Positions 34,383-42,930 are shown, counted from the stretch's first letter. The stretch: DNA of 64,000 bases from Zeimonas sp003577305 (GCA_030263385.1 SZOX01000027.1:15979-79978), one strand, 5' to 3'. The notes: a model not told the origin generated them from the sequence alone. Translations and numbers: made by a program.

Positions 34383-36091
34383 TTCGCCTCTCCGAAGATC
34401 GACAGGTCGCACTCGACGCCTTCGTCGCGCAGCGCCTCGTAGAACTGCGGCGGATTGCCGCAACCGGTGAAGCGCCCGCCTGCGCCGCCCGCCGAAGCGC
34501 GCCGCTCGAAGCGAAACAGCGGCTGCATCAGCACGCGCTGGCCTTCGAGGCCGGTGAACTCGACGATCTCCACCACCCGCCGGCGCCCGTCGGCAAGCCG
34601 GGCCTGGTGCACCACGATGTCGATCGCGGCGGCCACCTGTTCGCGGATTGCCAGCACCGGCATCTCCACGTCGGCCATCAGCACCATGGTTTCGAGGCGC
34701 GAGACCACGTCGCGCGGGCTGTTCGCGTGCACCGTGGTGAGCGATCCGTCGTGCCCGGTGTTCATCGCCTGCAGCATGTCGATCGCCTCACCGCCGCGGC
34801 ACTCGCCGACCACGATCCGGTCCGGACGCATGCGCAGCGCATTGCGCACCAGGTCGCGGATCGTCACCTGCCCGCGACCCTCGGCGTTGGCCGGCCGCGC
34901 TTCGAGGCTCACGCGGTGCGCGTGCGCGAGACGCAATTCGGCGGCGTCTTCGATCGTGACCACGCGCTCGCCGGGCGGAATCAGGTTCGACAGCAGGTTC
35001 AGCAGCGTGGTCTTGCCCGAGCCGGTGCCGCCCGAAACGACGATGTTGCGGCGCGTGCGCACGCACACCGCGAGAAAGTCGAGCATCGGCTGCGACAGCG
35101 ACCCGATCTCGACCAGGTCCGCAGGCTCGTAGAGCCGACGGTTGAAGCGGCGGATCGTGATCGACGGCCCGCGGATCGCCAGCGGCGCGATCACCGCGTT
35201 CACGCGCGAGCCGTCGGGCAGGCGCGCATCGACCATCGGCGAACCCTCGTCCACCCGCCGCCCGATCGGCGTGACGATCCGGTCGATCGCCGCGCGCACC
35301 GCGTCTTCGCCGGTGAACGCGGTGGGGGCGCGCTCGAGCCGGCCGTCGCGCTCGACGTAGATCTCGTCGGGCGCATTGACCATGATCTCGGTGATCGTGT
35401 CGTCGCGCAGCAGCGGCTCGAGCGGCCCGAGGCCCACCGCTTCGTCGAGCACCTCGCCGATCAGCCGCTCGCGATCGATGCGTGCCGGCAGCGCGCGCTC
35501 GTCGGCGAGCAGTTCGCGCAGCAACTGCTCCACCTGGTCGCGCAGCTGGGCCGTGCTCAGCTGCCGGATGTCCTGCCGACGCAGATCGATCGCCGCGAGC
35601 AGGCGCCGGTGCAGCAACAGTCGCCATTCCAGGTCTGCGCTCGCGCCTTCGCGGGCACGGGCGTCGGGCCGCATGTCGGGTGGCGCAGCGGGCGGCGCAG
35701 CGGGTGGCGCAGCGGGTGGCACATTCCGCGGCGCATCGGCTTTTGGATCGCGGCCTCGCTCGAGACCGGCATCGATCGGCAGGTCGGCGCGTGCGCCGCC
35801 GGCCTGCGGATGCACCCGCAACCTGTATCCCGCGATCGCGATCTCGTCGTCCGCGGCCAGCGGCGCGTATTCGACGATGCGCTCGCCGTTCACCCAGGTG
35901 CCGCCGAGACTGCCCCGATCGACCAGCTTGAAGCCGCGATCGATGCGGTGGATCTCGGCGTGCAGGCGCGCCACGCGCCAGCCCGCGAGCCGCACCTCGC
36001 TGTCGGTCTGCCGCCCGATGCGGCTCGGAAAGCGCGCCAGCCGCAGTTCCCTGGGCACATCACCCTGGGCTTCGACGATGAGCGTCAACAT
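34379..36091 (-). CDS. tadA: FHA domain-TadA secretion ATPase fusion (CpaF family)
   Basis: A 570-residue protein. Residues 1 to about 95 form an FHA domain (FPSRIGRQTDSEVRLAGWRV, RLHAEIHRIDRGFKLVDRGS, GGTWVNGERI), a phosphothreonine reader. A Pro/Ala linker follows (four PPAA-type repeats, from 12-bp DNA repeats at about 35685-35722). The rest is a TadA/CpaF hexameric ATPase: Walker A GGTGSGKTTLLNLL, Asp-box TIEDAAELRL, Walker B region RPDRIVVGECRGGEAIDMLQ, His-box SLTTVHANSPRDV. It powers Flp pilus assembly. GAGGAG lies 8 nt before the ATG. FHA fusion suggests control by Ser/Thr phosphorylation, possibly by the kinase at 16794-17798. Confidence 0.94.
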   Translation of the reverse strand: MLTLIVEAQGDVPRELRLARFPSRIGRQTDSEVRLAGWRVARLHAEIHRIDRGFKLVDRGSLGGTWVNGERIVEYAPLAADDEIAIAGYRLRVHPQAGGARADLPIDAGLERGRDPKADAPRNVPPAAPPAAPPAAPPDMRPDARAREGASADLEWRLLLHRRLLAAIDLRRQDIRQLSTAQLRDQVEQLLRELLADERALPARIDRERLIGEVLDEAVGLGPLEPLLRDDTITEIMVNAPDEIYVERDGRLERAPTAFTGEDAVRAAIDRIVTPIGRRVDEGSPMVDARLPDGSRVNAVIAPLAIRGPSITIRRFNRRLYEPADLVEIGSLSQPMLDFLAVCVRTRRNIVVSGGTGSGKTTLLNLLSNLIPPGERVVTIEDAAELRLAHAHRVSLEARPANAEGRGQVTIRDLVRNALRMRPDRIVVGECRGGEAIDMLQAMNTGHDGSLTTVHANSPRDVVSRLETMVLMADVEMPVLAIREQVAAAIDIVVHQARLADGRRRVVEIVEFTGLEGQRVLMQPLFRFERRASAGGAGGRFTGCGNPPQFYEALRDEGVECDLSIFGEAK

Positions 36092-36103
36092 GCCAGAAAC
36101 TCC

Positions 36104-37414
36104 TCATTCGGCCATCCGGATCTGCTCGCGCGCCTGCTCCAGCTGCTGCGCGCTGCGCTCGACCATCTCCCGCTGCGCCGGGCTCGCCGGCGTGACGAAC
36201 CGAGGCGTGATGAACACCACCAGGTCGGTCTTGCGATCGCGAAACTCGCGCGAGCGAAACAGCGCCCCGAGAATCGGCAGCGCGCCCAGCCCCGGCACGC
36301 GATCGATCGACCTCGACGACTCGTCGCTGAGCAGCCCCGCGATCACCAGCGTCTCGTTCTCGCGCAGGTTCACCTCGGTTTCGGCGCGGCGTTTCAGCAG
36401 GCCCGGCACGTCCTGAACCTGGATCTCGAAGTTGATCGCCGAAATCTCGGTGGCGATCTTCGCGGCGATGACGCCCGACTCGCTCGCCACCGGGCTCACG
36501 TCGAACTTCACGCCGTATTCCTTGAAGCCCACCGAGACCGTGCCCAGCCCGCTTGCGAAGGGCACCGGCAACTCGCCGCCGGCGACGAAGCGCGCCGAGC
36601 CGCCGCTGCGGCACGACAGGCGCGGCTCGGCGAGCACGACCGCGTCGCCGTTTTGCACCAGCAGGTTGATCACCGACGAGATCGAGCCGGCCAGGCCGAG
36701 CATCGTGGCAAACGGCGCCACGCGCGTGCGCGTCGCGAGCCCGGCCTCGGCGGCGGCGCCGCCGGGCTGGAAGGCGCGGCTGCGGTGCAGGTCGCCCAGG
36801 ATGCCGAAGCTCGGCCCCTGCATGCTGCCGTTCCAGCGCACGCCGATGTCTTCGAGCAGGTCGCGGCGGATCTCGAGCATGCGCACGTCCATCTCGATCA
36901 TCCGTTCGAGCCCCACCCGGCTGATCAGGTTCACCACCTGCGGATAGCGCCGTGCGATCTCGGTGAGCCGGGTGGCCTCTTCTTCCGACAGTTCGCTGCC
37001 TTCGAGCACCACCTTGTCGCCGACGATGCGCGCACGCACGCGACTCGACTCGCCGAGCATCGCGCGGATCTCGTCGAGCAGCCGGTTCGCGTCGGCGGGC
37101 ACCACGCTGATCGCGAAACTGGTCTCCGTGCCGTCCTTGCCCCAGAGGTGCAGCGTGCTCTGCCCGGCCGCCTCGGGGATCACCAGCACCTGCCCGCCAT
37201 CGAGCGCAGTGGCCTGGATCACCTTGCCGTTGCCCACCGCGACCCGCTTCAGCTCGCCCGCGCGGATCAGGTGAACCTGGCCCACGTACAACTCGATCGG
37301 GATCGGCGGCAGGGTTGCGGAGACCGAAGAGGCCGCGGCGCCGCCCGGGCTGCCGGCCAGGCACCAAAACGCCACCGCGATCGCGCCGGCGCACCGGATC
37401 GAAGACATGTTCAT
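36104..37414 (-). CDS. cpaC: Tad outer-membrane secretin (CpaC/RcpA)
   Basis: A 436-residue secretin of the Flp pilus system. A signal peptide (IAVAFWCLAGSPGGAAA) is followed by the pilus-type N-domain (LYVGQVHLIRAGELKRVAVG, TLHLWGKDGTETSFAISVVP), a BON/KH-like domain (RARIVGDKVVLEGSELSEEE), and the secretin C-domain: GLERMIEMDVRMLEIRRDLL, GDAVVLAEPRLSCRSGGSAR, TEVNLRENETLVIAGLLSDE, VPGLGALPILGALFRSREF. ATG 37414 overlaps the cpaB stop (ATGA). tadA follows after 12 bp. Forms the gated outer-membrane pore. Confidence 0.93.
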   Translation of the reverse strand: MNMSSIRCAGAIAVAFWCLAGSPGGAAASSVSATLPPIPIELYVGQVHLIRAGELKRVAVGNGKVIQATALDGGQVLVIPEAAGQSTLHLWGKDGTETSFAISVVPADANRLLDEIRAMLGESSRVRARIVGDKVVLEGSELSEEEATRLTEIARRYPQVVNLISRVGLERMIEMDVRMLEIRRDLLEDIGVRWNGSMQGPSFGILGDLHRSRAFQPGGAAAEAGLATRTRVAPFATMLGLAGSISSVINLLVQNGDAVVLAEPRLSCRSGGSARFVAGGELPVPFASGLGTVSVGFKEYGVKFDVSPVASESGVIAAKIATEISAINFEIQVQDVPGLLKRRAETEVNLRENETLVIAGLLSDESSRSIDRVPGLGALPILGALFRSREFRDRKTDLVVFITPRFVTPASPAQREMVERSAQQLEQAREQIRMAE

Positions 37415-38409
37415 TCGGGCTTCACCTGTGTGGCAGCCCCCGCAGCGGGAGCGAAACGATGCAGCGACCACGGCGCGGCAGTGTCTTTCGCCAACGCCGC
37501 CTCGGTCGCCTCCGTGGCCGGGACGCGCATCGCCACCAGCGTGCCGCGGCCGCCGACGTACAGTTCCGGGCCCGGCGCGGAGGCCCGCGCCGGTGCCGGC
37601 AACTCGGGCCGGGCGATGCCCAGCAGCGCGTTGAGGTCGAGCGCCCGCGCCCCCAGCGGCTGGCGGTCGTCGGGGTGCCGGAGCATCGCGGTGAGCTTTC
37701 CGGTGCGCTGCGCGACGATCAGTTGCTGCGCCTGCTCGGGCGAGACTTCCACCGTGATCGCGGTGAAGTGGCGCGTCGCGCCGCCCTCGTCGGCGCTGGC
37801 GCGCACCTGCCGCCCGGTGGCGAGCACCGCAAGGTCTTGCATCAGCGTGGCGGTGACTTCCTGTGCGGGCGGCTGTCCCGCCGCAACCGGCGGGCGCACC
37901 GAGAACAGCAGGTCGATGCGATCGCCGGGCTGCAGCATTCCCGAGACCGAGTTCACCTCGTCGACCAGGATCGACATAGCGCGAATGCCCTGGCGGATGC
38001 GACTCGAGAAGCTGCCCGCGTCGGCGCCGCGTATTGCGCCCATGAGCAGCGGCTCGCCGCTGCGCATCGGCTGCTCGAGCCGCGCTCCGACGAATTGCTC
38101 GAAGCGCTCGGGGCGAATCGCGCTGCCCGGAAGGAACTCCGCCGGCACCTCGCGCAGCGCCATGTTCTCGGGTGCGACCAGTTCGCCTCGATCGAGGTCG
38201 CGCCGCGCAACCACCACCTCGACGGTCGCCTGCTTCGGCAGCAGCCTCGCTCTCTCGATTTCGAGCCGCTCGGCAATGTAGCCGCGCGCACCGAACGCCG
38301 CGAGCGCGCCGAAGGCCAGCGCGAGCGCGAACAGCAGCAGGCTTCGATGGCGCAGCCCGAACGACCAGGCGCGCCGCAACGGATCAGTGGCGAGGTTCAC
38401 GAGGTTCAT
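37411..38409 (-). CDS. cpaB: Flp pilus assembly protein CpaB (RcpC)
   Basis: A 332-residue CpaB with an N-terminal membrane anchor (LRHRSLLLFALALAFGALAA) and a periplasmic SAF-like domain: VEVVVARRDLDRGELVAPEN, REVPAEFLPGSAIR, then the RcpC segment MSILVDEVNSVSGMLQPGDR and IDLLFSVRPPV. TAITVEVSPEQAQQLIVAQR is a typical CpaB strand-helix unit. ATG 38409 overlaps the stop of the small upstream gene (ATGA). CpaB is thought to link platform and secretin. Confidence 0.92.
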   Translation of the reverse strand: MNLVNLATDPLRRAWSFGLRHRSLLLFALALAFGALAAFGARGYIAERLEIERARLLPKQATVEVVVARRDLDRGELVAPENMALREVPAEFLPGSAIRPERFEQFVGARLEQPMRSGEPLLMGAIRGADAGSFSSRIRQGIRAMSILVDEVNSVSGMLQPGDRIDLLFSVRPPVAAGQPPAQEVTATLMQDLAVLATGRQVRASADEGGATRHFTAITVEVSPEQAQQLIVAQRTGKLTAMLRHPDDRQPLGARALDLNALLGIARPELPAPARASAPGPELYVGGRGTLVAMRVPATEATEAALAKDTAAPWSLHRFAPAAGAATQVKPE

Positions 38410-38630
38410 GGCAGCGAGATCGCGTGAGTGAAACGTTCGTAGCGATCGCCGAACGCCTCGAAGAGGAGCTCGAGCGGGCTGTGCGGGCCGGCGGTGAGTG
38501 CCAGCACGAAGAGCATCAGGACGACCAGGTACTCGACCAGCGACTGGCCGCGCATCGACCGGCCGGAGACCGGCCGCCACACGATCGACCACTGGTGCTG
38601 CCTCCGGGTTCTCATGGCTGCTCCCTTCAT
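38406..38630 (-). CDS. Small TadE/Flp-like single-helix protein
   Basis: About 74 residues: a basic N-terminus, then RGQSLVEYLVVLMLFVLALT, which has the Gly-Gln-Ser-x-x-Glu-Tyr start of pseudopilin or Flp-like helices, then a short acidic C-terminal part (PLELLFEAFGDRYERFTHAI). A glycine just before the QSLVEY segment suggests processing by a prepilin peptidase. Two equivalent starts exist, 38630 and 38615, because the ATG with its ribosome site is tandemly duplicated. A minor pilin or initiator is the most likely role. Confidence 0.7.
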   Translation of the reverse strand: MKGAAMRTRRQHQWSIVWRPVSGRSMRGQSLVEYLVVLMLFVLALTAGPHSPLELLFEAFGDRYERFTHAISLP

Positions 38631-38644
38631 GGCTGCTCCTTCAT
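38613..38644 (-). repeat. Tandem duplication of a ribosome-site-plus-ATG unit
   Basis: On the minus strand ATGAAGGAGCAGCC is followed directly by ATGAAGGGAGCAGCC and then ATG. Each copy carries a start codon and an AGGAG/GGGAG ribosome site for the next ATG. The first ATG (38644) overlaps the previous gene's stop and opens only a five-codon frame. The second (38630) and third (38615) are in frame with the small pilin-like gene. Confidence 0.8.
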
Positions 38645-39405
38645 TGCGCGGCGCGCACGTGGTACAGCACGACGCCGGTGCCCTGCGCTTGCGCATGCAG
38701 CGTGACCAGCAGTTCTGCGCCCGGCGCCCGGAAGAAGCGCGCGCGGTCGTTGCGCGAGCCGAGTTCGCGCGCGGCGCCGGGCGCGCGCATCGGCACGAAG
38801 CCGCTGCGGCGCAGGTGCAGTTCGATGCGCCGCTCGGCCTCGTCGATCGAGTGCGGCAGGCTGCCGATCAGCGTGTCGGTCGTGCGCGCGCCGCCTGCGG
38901 CGGCATCGTGCGAACCGAGCTGACGCACTACCTTCGCGTCGGCGGGCAGCAGGCGCGCACTGCCCACCGCATCGACCGCGCGGCGATCGCGCTCGCGCCA
39001 CCGCGTGAGCAGCCCCTCGGCACCGCCGCGCAGCGACGCGCGCAACTGCAGCGTCTCGTAGCCGCGCTCGGTTCGCCGCGACAGCACCCTCCAGGCGCCG
39101 CTGTCGGCACGCAGCACCACCGCGCCGTCGCGGCTGCGCCAGCGCCGCTCCACGCGCGCCAGCGCCTCGACGGGATCGAGCCGGCTCGCGACTTCGCTCA
39201 CTTGCACGGCGTGCCCCGCCAGCTCGCCCGCCGGAACCACCACGCGGCGCGCATCGAGCCCGGGCAACGCGTCGTCCGCATCGGTGGCAGCGTCGTGCGC
39301 GCCCGAAGCGAGGGCCGCCGCGCCTGCGGCTGCGAGCGGCACCGCCAGCATCCACGCTGCCGCGCGCGGCGTGCTGCGTTCGCGTCGAAGACCGGCCCGC
39401 TTCAT
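38641..39405 (-). CDS. Exported hypothetical protein of the Tad locus
   Basis: A 254-residue protein with a hydrophobic N-terminal segment (AAAWMLAVPLAAAGAAALAS) that may be a signal peptide or anchor. No family is recognised. The body alternates charged and hydrophobic strands: RRVVVPAGELAGHAVQVSEV, WRVLSRRTERGYETLQLRAS, and a C-terminal GFVPMRAPGAARELGSRNDR, then ARFFRAPGAELLVTLHAQAQ. The latter looks like a small alpha-beta domain. Overlaps the preceding gene by ATGA and is followed by the small pilin-like gene after 10 bp, so it is surely part of the pilus operon. Confidence 0.7.
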   Translation of the reverse strand: MKRAGLRRERSTPRAAAWMLAVPLAAAGAAALASGAHDAATDADDALPGLDARRVVVPAGELAGHAVQVSEVASRLDPVEALARVERRWRSRDGAVVLRADSGAWRVLSRRTERGYETLQLRASLRGGAEGLLTRWRERDRRAVDAVGSARLLPADAKVVRQLGSHDAAAGGARTTDTLIGSLPHSIDEAERRIELHLRRSGFVPMRAPGAARELGSRNDRARFFRAPGAELLVTLHAQAQGTGVVLYHVRAAQ

Positions 39406-40241
39406 GGCGCGATCCGGTCGGCCGGCACCAGGTCGACGTCGACGTGGTGCGGCGTGAACGCGCCTGCACTCGGTTCGAGCCCGGCGAGATCCATCAATTC
39501 GAGCGTCCAGCGGGTGAGCTGGTAGCCCACCGCGATCTGCGCCTGGTGAACCGGATCGAGCCGGCTGCCCTGCTCCACCCGCGCCTCGACGCGGCCCGGA
39601 TCGCCGCCGTAAGGGCCCGACGCATTCCAGGCATCGGTGAGCACCGCGGTGCGCGCCTGCATCGACAGCGGCAGCGAGTCGAGCCGCGCGAGCCGCTCGT
39701 TGCCCGCCTCGCCGGGCGAGACGCGCAGCTTCACGCGCGCCTCCACCAGGCCGCCGCTGATCGACAGCCCGAAGCGCGCCGGCCCGGCCAGCCGGTCGAG
39801 CAGCGCCGCCGCGCCCGAGGCGGCGCGCCCGATCGCGGTGGAGCGGCCGGCGTCGAACGGCGGCGAGGACAGCGCGACGTCGACGTCGGTGAAGCGTTCG
39901 AGCAGCGGCTGGCCGCGCCGGTCGACCCACAGCGGATTGCGCTCGTGCGTCGGGGCGGAGTCTCCGAGGACGTCGTTGCTCAGGATCTCGCGATCGATTC
40001 GGCCGAAGTGGCGGCGCCGCACTTCTTCGGCGAGTGCCGCCTGCGATGCGCCATTCGCGCACGCGCCCGGTCGCACGGTGCACTCGAAAGCGAGCGTGCG
40101 CGACGCCGCGATCGTCGCCTGTTGCATCGACTGATACTTGCCCAGCAGGATCGCGAGCAGCGCCAGCGGCACCAGCACGAGCGCGGCGACGAAGGTCTCG
40201 ACCAGCGCCTGGCCGCGCTGGCGACGGGCTTCAGTGCACAT
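39402..40241 (-). CDS. TadE-like minor pseudopilin
   Basis: A 279-residue protein starting MCTEARRQRGQALVETFVAA, then LVLVPLALLAILLGKYQ: the G-Q-A-L-V-E pseudopilin start and hydrophobic helix of the TadE group. The soluble part has two cysteines (FECTVRPGACANG) that may form a disulfide and no enzyme motifs. ATG 40241 lies inside the end of the preceding gene (11-bp overlap). Likely a minor component of the pilus or its initiation complex. Confidence 0.75.
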   Translation of the reverse strand: MCTEARRQRGQALVETFVAALVLVPLALLAILLGKYQSMQQATIAASRTLAFECTVRPGACANGASQAALAEEVRRRHFGRIDREILSNDVLGDSAPTHERNPLWVDRRGQPLLERFTDVDVALSSPPFDAGRSTAIGRAASGAAALLDRLAGPARFGLSISGGLVEARVKLRVSPGEAGNERLARLDSLPLSMQARTAVLTDAWNASGPYGGDPGRVEARVEQGSRLDPVHQAQIAVGYQLTRWTLELMDLAGLEPSAGAFTPHHVDVDLVPADRIAP

Positions 40242-41592
40242 AGGCCATTGCCGCTGCGCGCTGCGCCGCCGTAGGTTCGGCCAGGCGCACCTGCCAGTAC
40301 GGGTTGTAGAGGCTCGCATACTCGATGCGCTCCGGGGCGCCGGGCGGGCGGCGAAAATAGACCTCGCCGACCGACATCGCCCAGACGCGGTTGCCCGCGA
40401 ATTTCTCGAACAGGCGCAGCCGGCCGGTGCCCACGTTCAGCGTGTTGGCGGTGCGCGCGCGCTCGGCTTCGGCGCGGGCGAGCACCACCACCTGCGTGAC
40501 CGGAAAGCGCCGGTCGGCCAGCGCGGCGTAGTCGAGTTCGCGCACCCGCTCGATGCCGCTGTAGCGCTCGAAGCCCGGGTAGCCCGACCCGGACATCTCG
40601 ACCGAGGCGAAGAGCGTGGCCACCGCGTTGTCGAGCGTGTCTCCCGGATTGCCGGTCACCATGTTCATGGGCGCGTGGTCGGTGGCCTCGGCCGCGCCCC
40701 AGCCCACCGGCAGCCATTCGCGCTGCCGGCAACCCGAGGACAGGAAGCCGCGGCGGCGATAGTCGTGAATCGACCCGGTGTCGACTGCCTGCCAGCGCTC
40801 GAGATCGGGCGACATTTCGGTGCCGCCGCGCTTGCGCCACCGACGGAACCAGCGATCGACGTTGCTCGTGGTGCCGAAGCACGACGAGGGCAACAGCAGC
40901 AGCCGCAAGTCGTCGCTTCGCGGCCCCTTCACGAAGCGATCGAGCGAGTCGTTCACCACGGCCTGCAGCCGGCGGCGCTCGTCGTCGCTCGCATGGCGGC
41001 GCGTGAAGCGGTTGAAGGCGCCCGAGTCGCCGAGCGCGAAGGCGAAGAAACCCGGGTCGTTCGCGCGCACCACTTCGTTGGCCACCGCGCCCAGCCCGAA
41101 GGTGTCGGCCGCCAGTTGCAGCGCTTCCTGGCTGCGCTGCAGCAGCGTCTTGTAGCCGAGATCGGGGGCGGCGCGCGCCTCGATCTCGTCGGCGGCAGTG
41201 CGCTCGGTGAGCTCGCGCGCGGTCGTCGCCACCGAGGCGGCCGCCGACAATACCGGCGCGACCGCCGGCCACGCAGTGGCGAGCACCTGCGCGTTAGTCG
41301 TGAAGTGCTCGAAATACTTCGCCCACGAAGCGAGCGTGACCGCCTGCGCGACCGCCACTTCCTGGGCCACGATCGCTCGATTGGAGTACGCGTGAAAATT
41401 CAGCACCCGGGCGCGCCAGAGTGCTGCGCTGTAGGCCGCCGCGTCGGCGGCGTTGTTCAGGCGCTGCTTCGTTGCCGACACCTGGCCCGTGCCGAACATG
41501 AAGAACAGCCCGAGCAGGCCGGCGAACATCAGCACCAGCGCGAGCACCAGCGCCTGGCCGCGCTGCGCGCGCCTTGAACGAAGCGGGTTCAT
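40231..41592 (-). CDS. TadG-like pilus assembly protein
   Basis: A 453-residue protein with an N-terminal pseudopilin-like segment RRAQRGQALVLALVLMFAGL then a hydrophobic helix, and the TadE/TadG hallmark QRLNNAADAAAYSAALWRAR right after it. The long soluble part has no von Willebrand metal site that I can see, unlike longer TadG proteins. It contains KYFEHFTTNAQVLATAWPAV and a C-terminal EYASLYNPYWQVRLAEPT. It is the first gene after the pilin gene, 89 bp downstream of it. Confidence 0.78.
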   Translation of the reverse strand: MNPLRSRRAQRGQALVLALVLMFAGLLGLFFMFGTGQVSATKQRLNNAADAAAYSAALWRARVLNFHAYSNRAIVAQEVAVAQAVTLASWAKYFEHFTTNAQVLATAWPAVAPVLSAAASVATTARELTERTAADEIEARAAPDLGYKTLLQRSQEALQLAADTFGLGAVANEVVRANDPGFFAFALGDSGAFNRFTRRHASDDERRRLQAVVNDSLDRFVKGPRSDDLRLLLLPSSCFGTTSNVDRWFRRWRKRGGTEMSPDLERWQAVDTGSIHDYRRRGFLSSGCRQREWLPVGWGAAEATDHAPMNMVTGNPGDTLDNAVATLFASVEMSGSGYPGFERYSGIERVRELDYAALADRRFPVTQVVVLARAEAERARTANTLNVGTGRLRLFEKFAGNRVWAMSVGEVYFRRPPGAPERIEYASLYNPYWQVRLAEPTAAQRAAAMAYVH

Positions 41593-41681
41593 CGCCGTGG
41601 CTCCGCGTGTCGGGGCTGTGTTGCCGGGCTGTCGCCGGTCTACCGTCGGGCTGCTGGTCGACTGCTGGCGCGCCGCGTGCG

Positions 41682-41990
41682 TCAGCGATTGCCAGCGTCG
41701 TAGTTGTCGAGCCCCTTGCGCGTGTTCGCGTTGGTCGACGCGGTGTTCGCATTGGTCTGCGCGTTGCCGATCGCAGTGGAAGCCGTCTGCCCCGACACCT
41801 CGAGCGCCAGGCCCGCGGTCTGGTTGCGGATCGTCTGCCCGAACAGCGTGTAGACGCCGATCGCGGCCACCGCGATCAGCGCCACCACGATGATGTACTC
41901 GGTCATCCCCTGGCCTGCCTGGCGGCGGGCCGAGCGCGGCAAGGCGCCGCGGGTGCGGGCGTTCATGGAAAGAGAGAGGTCTGGGTTCAT
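41682..41990 (-). CDS. flp: Flp-type major pilin
   Basis: A 102-residue Flp/Fap pilin precursor. A basic leader (SARRQAGQ) precedes GMTEYIIVVALIAVAAIGVY, the typical G-x-T/x-E-Y cleavage region and hydrophobic helix. The expected processing is after Gly in QAGQG-MTEYIIV by a TadV-type peptidase. The C-terminal 40 residues are Asn/Thr/Ala-rich (AIGNAQTNANTASTNANTRK) and unusually long for Flp, perhaps a glycosylated or exposed tail. AGGAG lies 5-9 nt before ATG 41990; it is the first gene of the Tad operon. Confidence 0.9.
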   Translation of the reverse strand: MNPDLSLSMNARTRGALPRSARRQAGQGMTEYIIVVALIAVAAIGVYTLFGQTIRNQTAGLALEVSGQTASTAIGNAQTNANTASTNANTRKGLDNYDAGNR

Positions 41991-42070
41991 GTCGATCTCC
42001 TGTGCAAGTGTCGAGAGGCGCACGGAGATTTATAGGCGCGAGCGCGCGCCGCGAACATTCGACGCAGTGC

Positions 42071-42733
42071 CTAGTCGATCGGCCGATCCGTTATCCACCT
42101 GTAGGCCGACCGATCGCATCCGCAATCAGGCGAACGCTCGCGCGATGGCGCAAGCGACGGCGCCTCGATCACGAACGGGTTCTCCGGCCTGATGCTCGAA
42201 TGCGCTGCGGAGAAATCCTTCACGATGCGCTGGGCATCCGCATCGCGCCCGACGAACAGCAAGGCTCCGGCCAACCGCGCAGCCGCGGACGGCATGCCAT
42301 CGCCCCCCAGCAGCGTGGGCAGCAGTTCGGAAGAATCGCGCACCATCGCCAGCGCGATTTCCGCCTCGCGCGGATGCTCGATGAAGAAACTCGGCCCGAC
42401 CAGACACAGCGCATCGGCCACCGGCCAGACCTGCAGGCCACTTCGCTCGACGCGCGATCGCGGCACCCGCTTCGTGTCCTGGTACAGAAGCAGCGAGGTA
42501 CCGAACGGCAGCGAGAGCGTCTTGGCGCCCGTCTGCCTGGCTACCGCGACGACCTGGCGCGGCACCGCCGTGTTGCCGGTGTGCAGCAGCAGCGAGGCCT
42601 CCGGGTTCAGGCAGTAGCGCTTGCCGAAGCGCTTGGCCAGGTAGCCGGAGAGGAACGCCCAGAACGATGCATACCAGGCGGTCGAGTCGCCTCGATCCTC
42701 GGCCGGATCGGCACAGATGTACCAACCCTTCAT
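42071..42733 (-). pseudogene. Fic-associated N-terminal domain protein, truncated
   Basis: A 220-residue frame resembling the N-terminal, AbiEi-like part of Fic-family proteins (for example MKGWYICADPAEDRGDSTAW, YASFWAFLSGYLAKRFGKRY, then CLNPEASLLLHTGNTAVPRQ, and SLPFGTSLLLYQ). The Fic domain itself, with the HPFxxGNGR catalytic loop, is absent. The protein diverges from the family after PENPFVIEAPSLAPSRERSP and ends within about 20 residues. The downstream DNA to the pilin promoter does not continue the domain in any frame I can see. I infer a deletion remnant. It could still act as a free DNA-binding antitoxin-like protein. Recognition of the family is from memory of the pattern. Confidence 0.55.
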
Positions 42734-42847
42734 GACCTGTCTCAGAAAGCCGGTCGCAAGCAGCGCCGTCCTGTGATCGTCGCTCTAGCTGCCCGCCGCG
42801 CAACTCCCGCACGTCCGGCGGTGCGTCATGCCGCGCGCCGAACCAAC

Positions 42848-42875
42848 AAAAAAGGCCGGCTTGATGCCGGCCTTT
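42848..42875 (-). terminator. Rho-independent terminator of aceA
   Basis: On the minus strand GGCCGGC (42866-42872), loop ATCAA, GCCGGCC (42854-42860) and then six T residues (42848-42853). It lies 56 bp after the aceA stop, in its orientation, and is the clearest intrinsic terminator of the window. Confidence 0.92.
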
Positions 42876-42930
42876 CCGCTTCGGCAAGCAAGCCGCCTCG
42901 CGGCGGCCCGCCCTCGCCGATCGTCGACGC

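Noticed and set aside
34163..38281. A 1372-codon plus-strand open frame over the Tad genes
   Set aside because: It is antisense to tadB, tadA, the secretin and cpaB. No domain is recognisable and the composition is His/Arg/Gln-rich noise.
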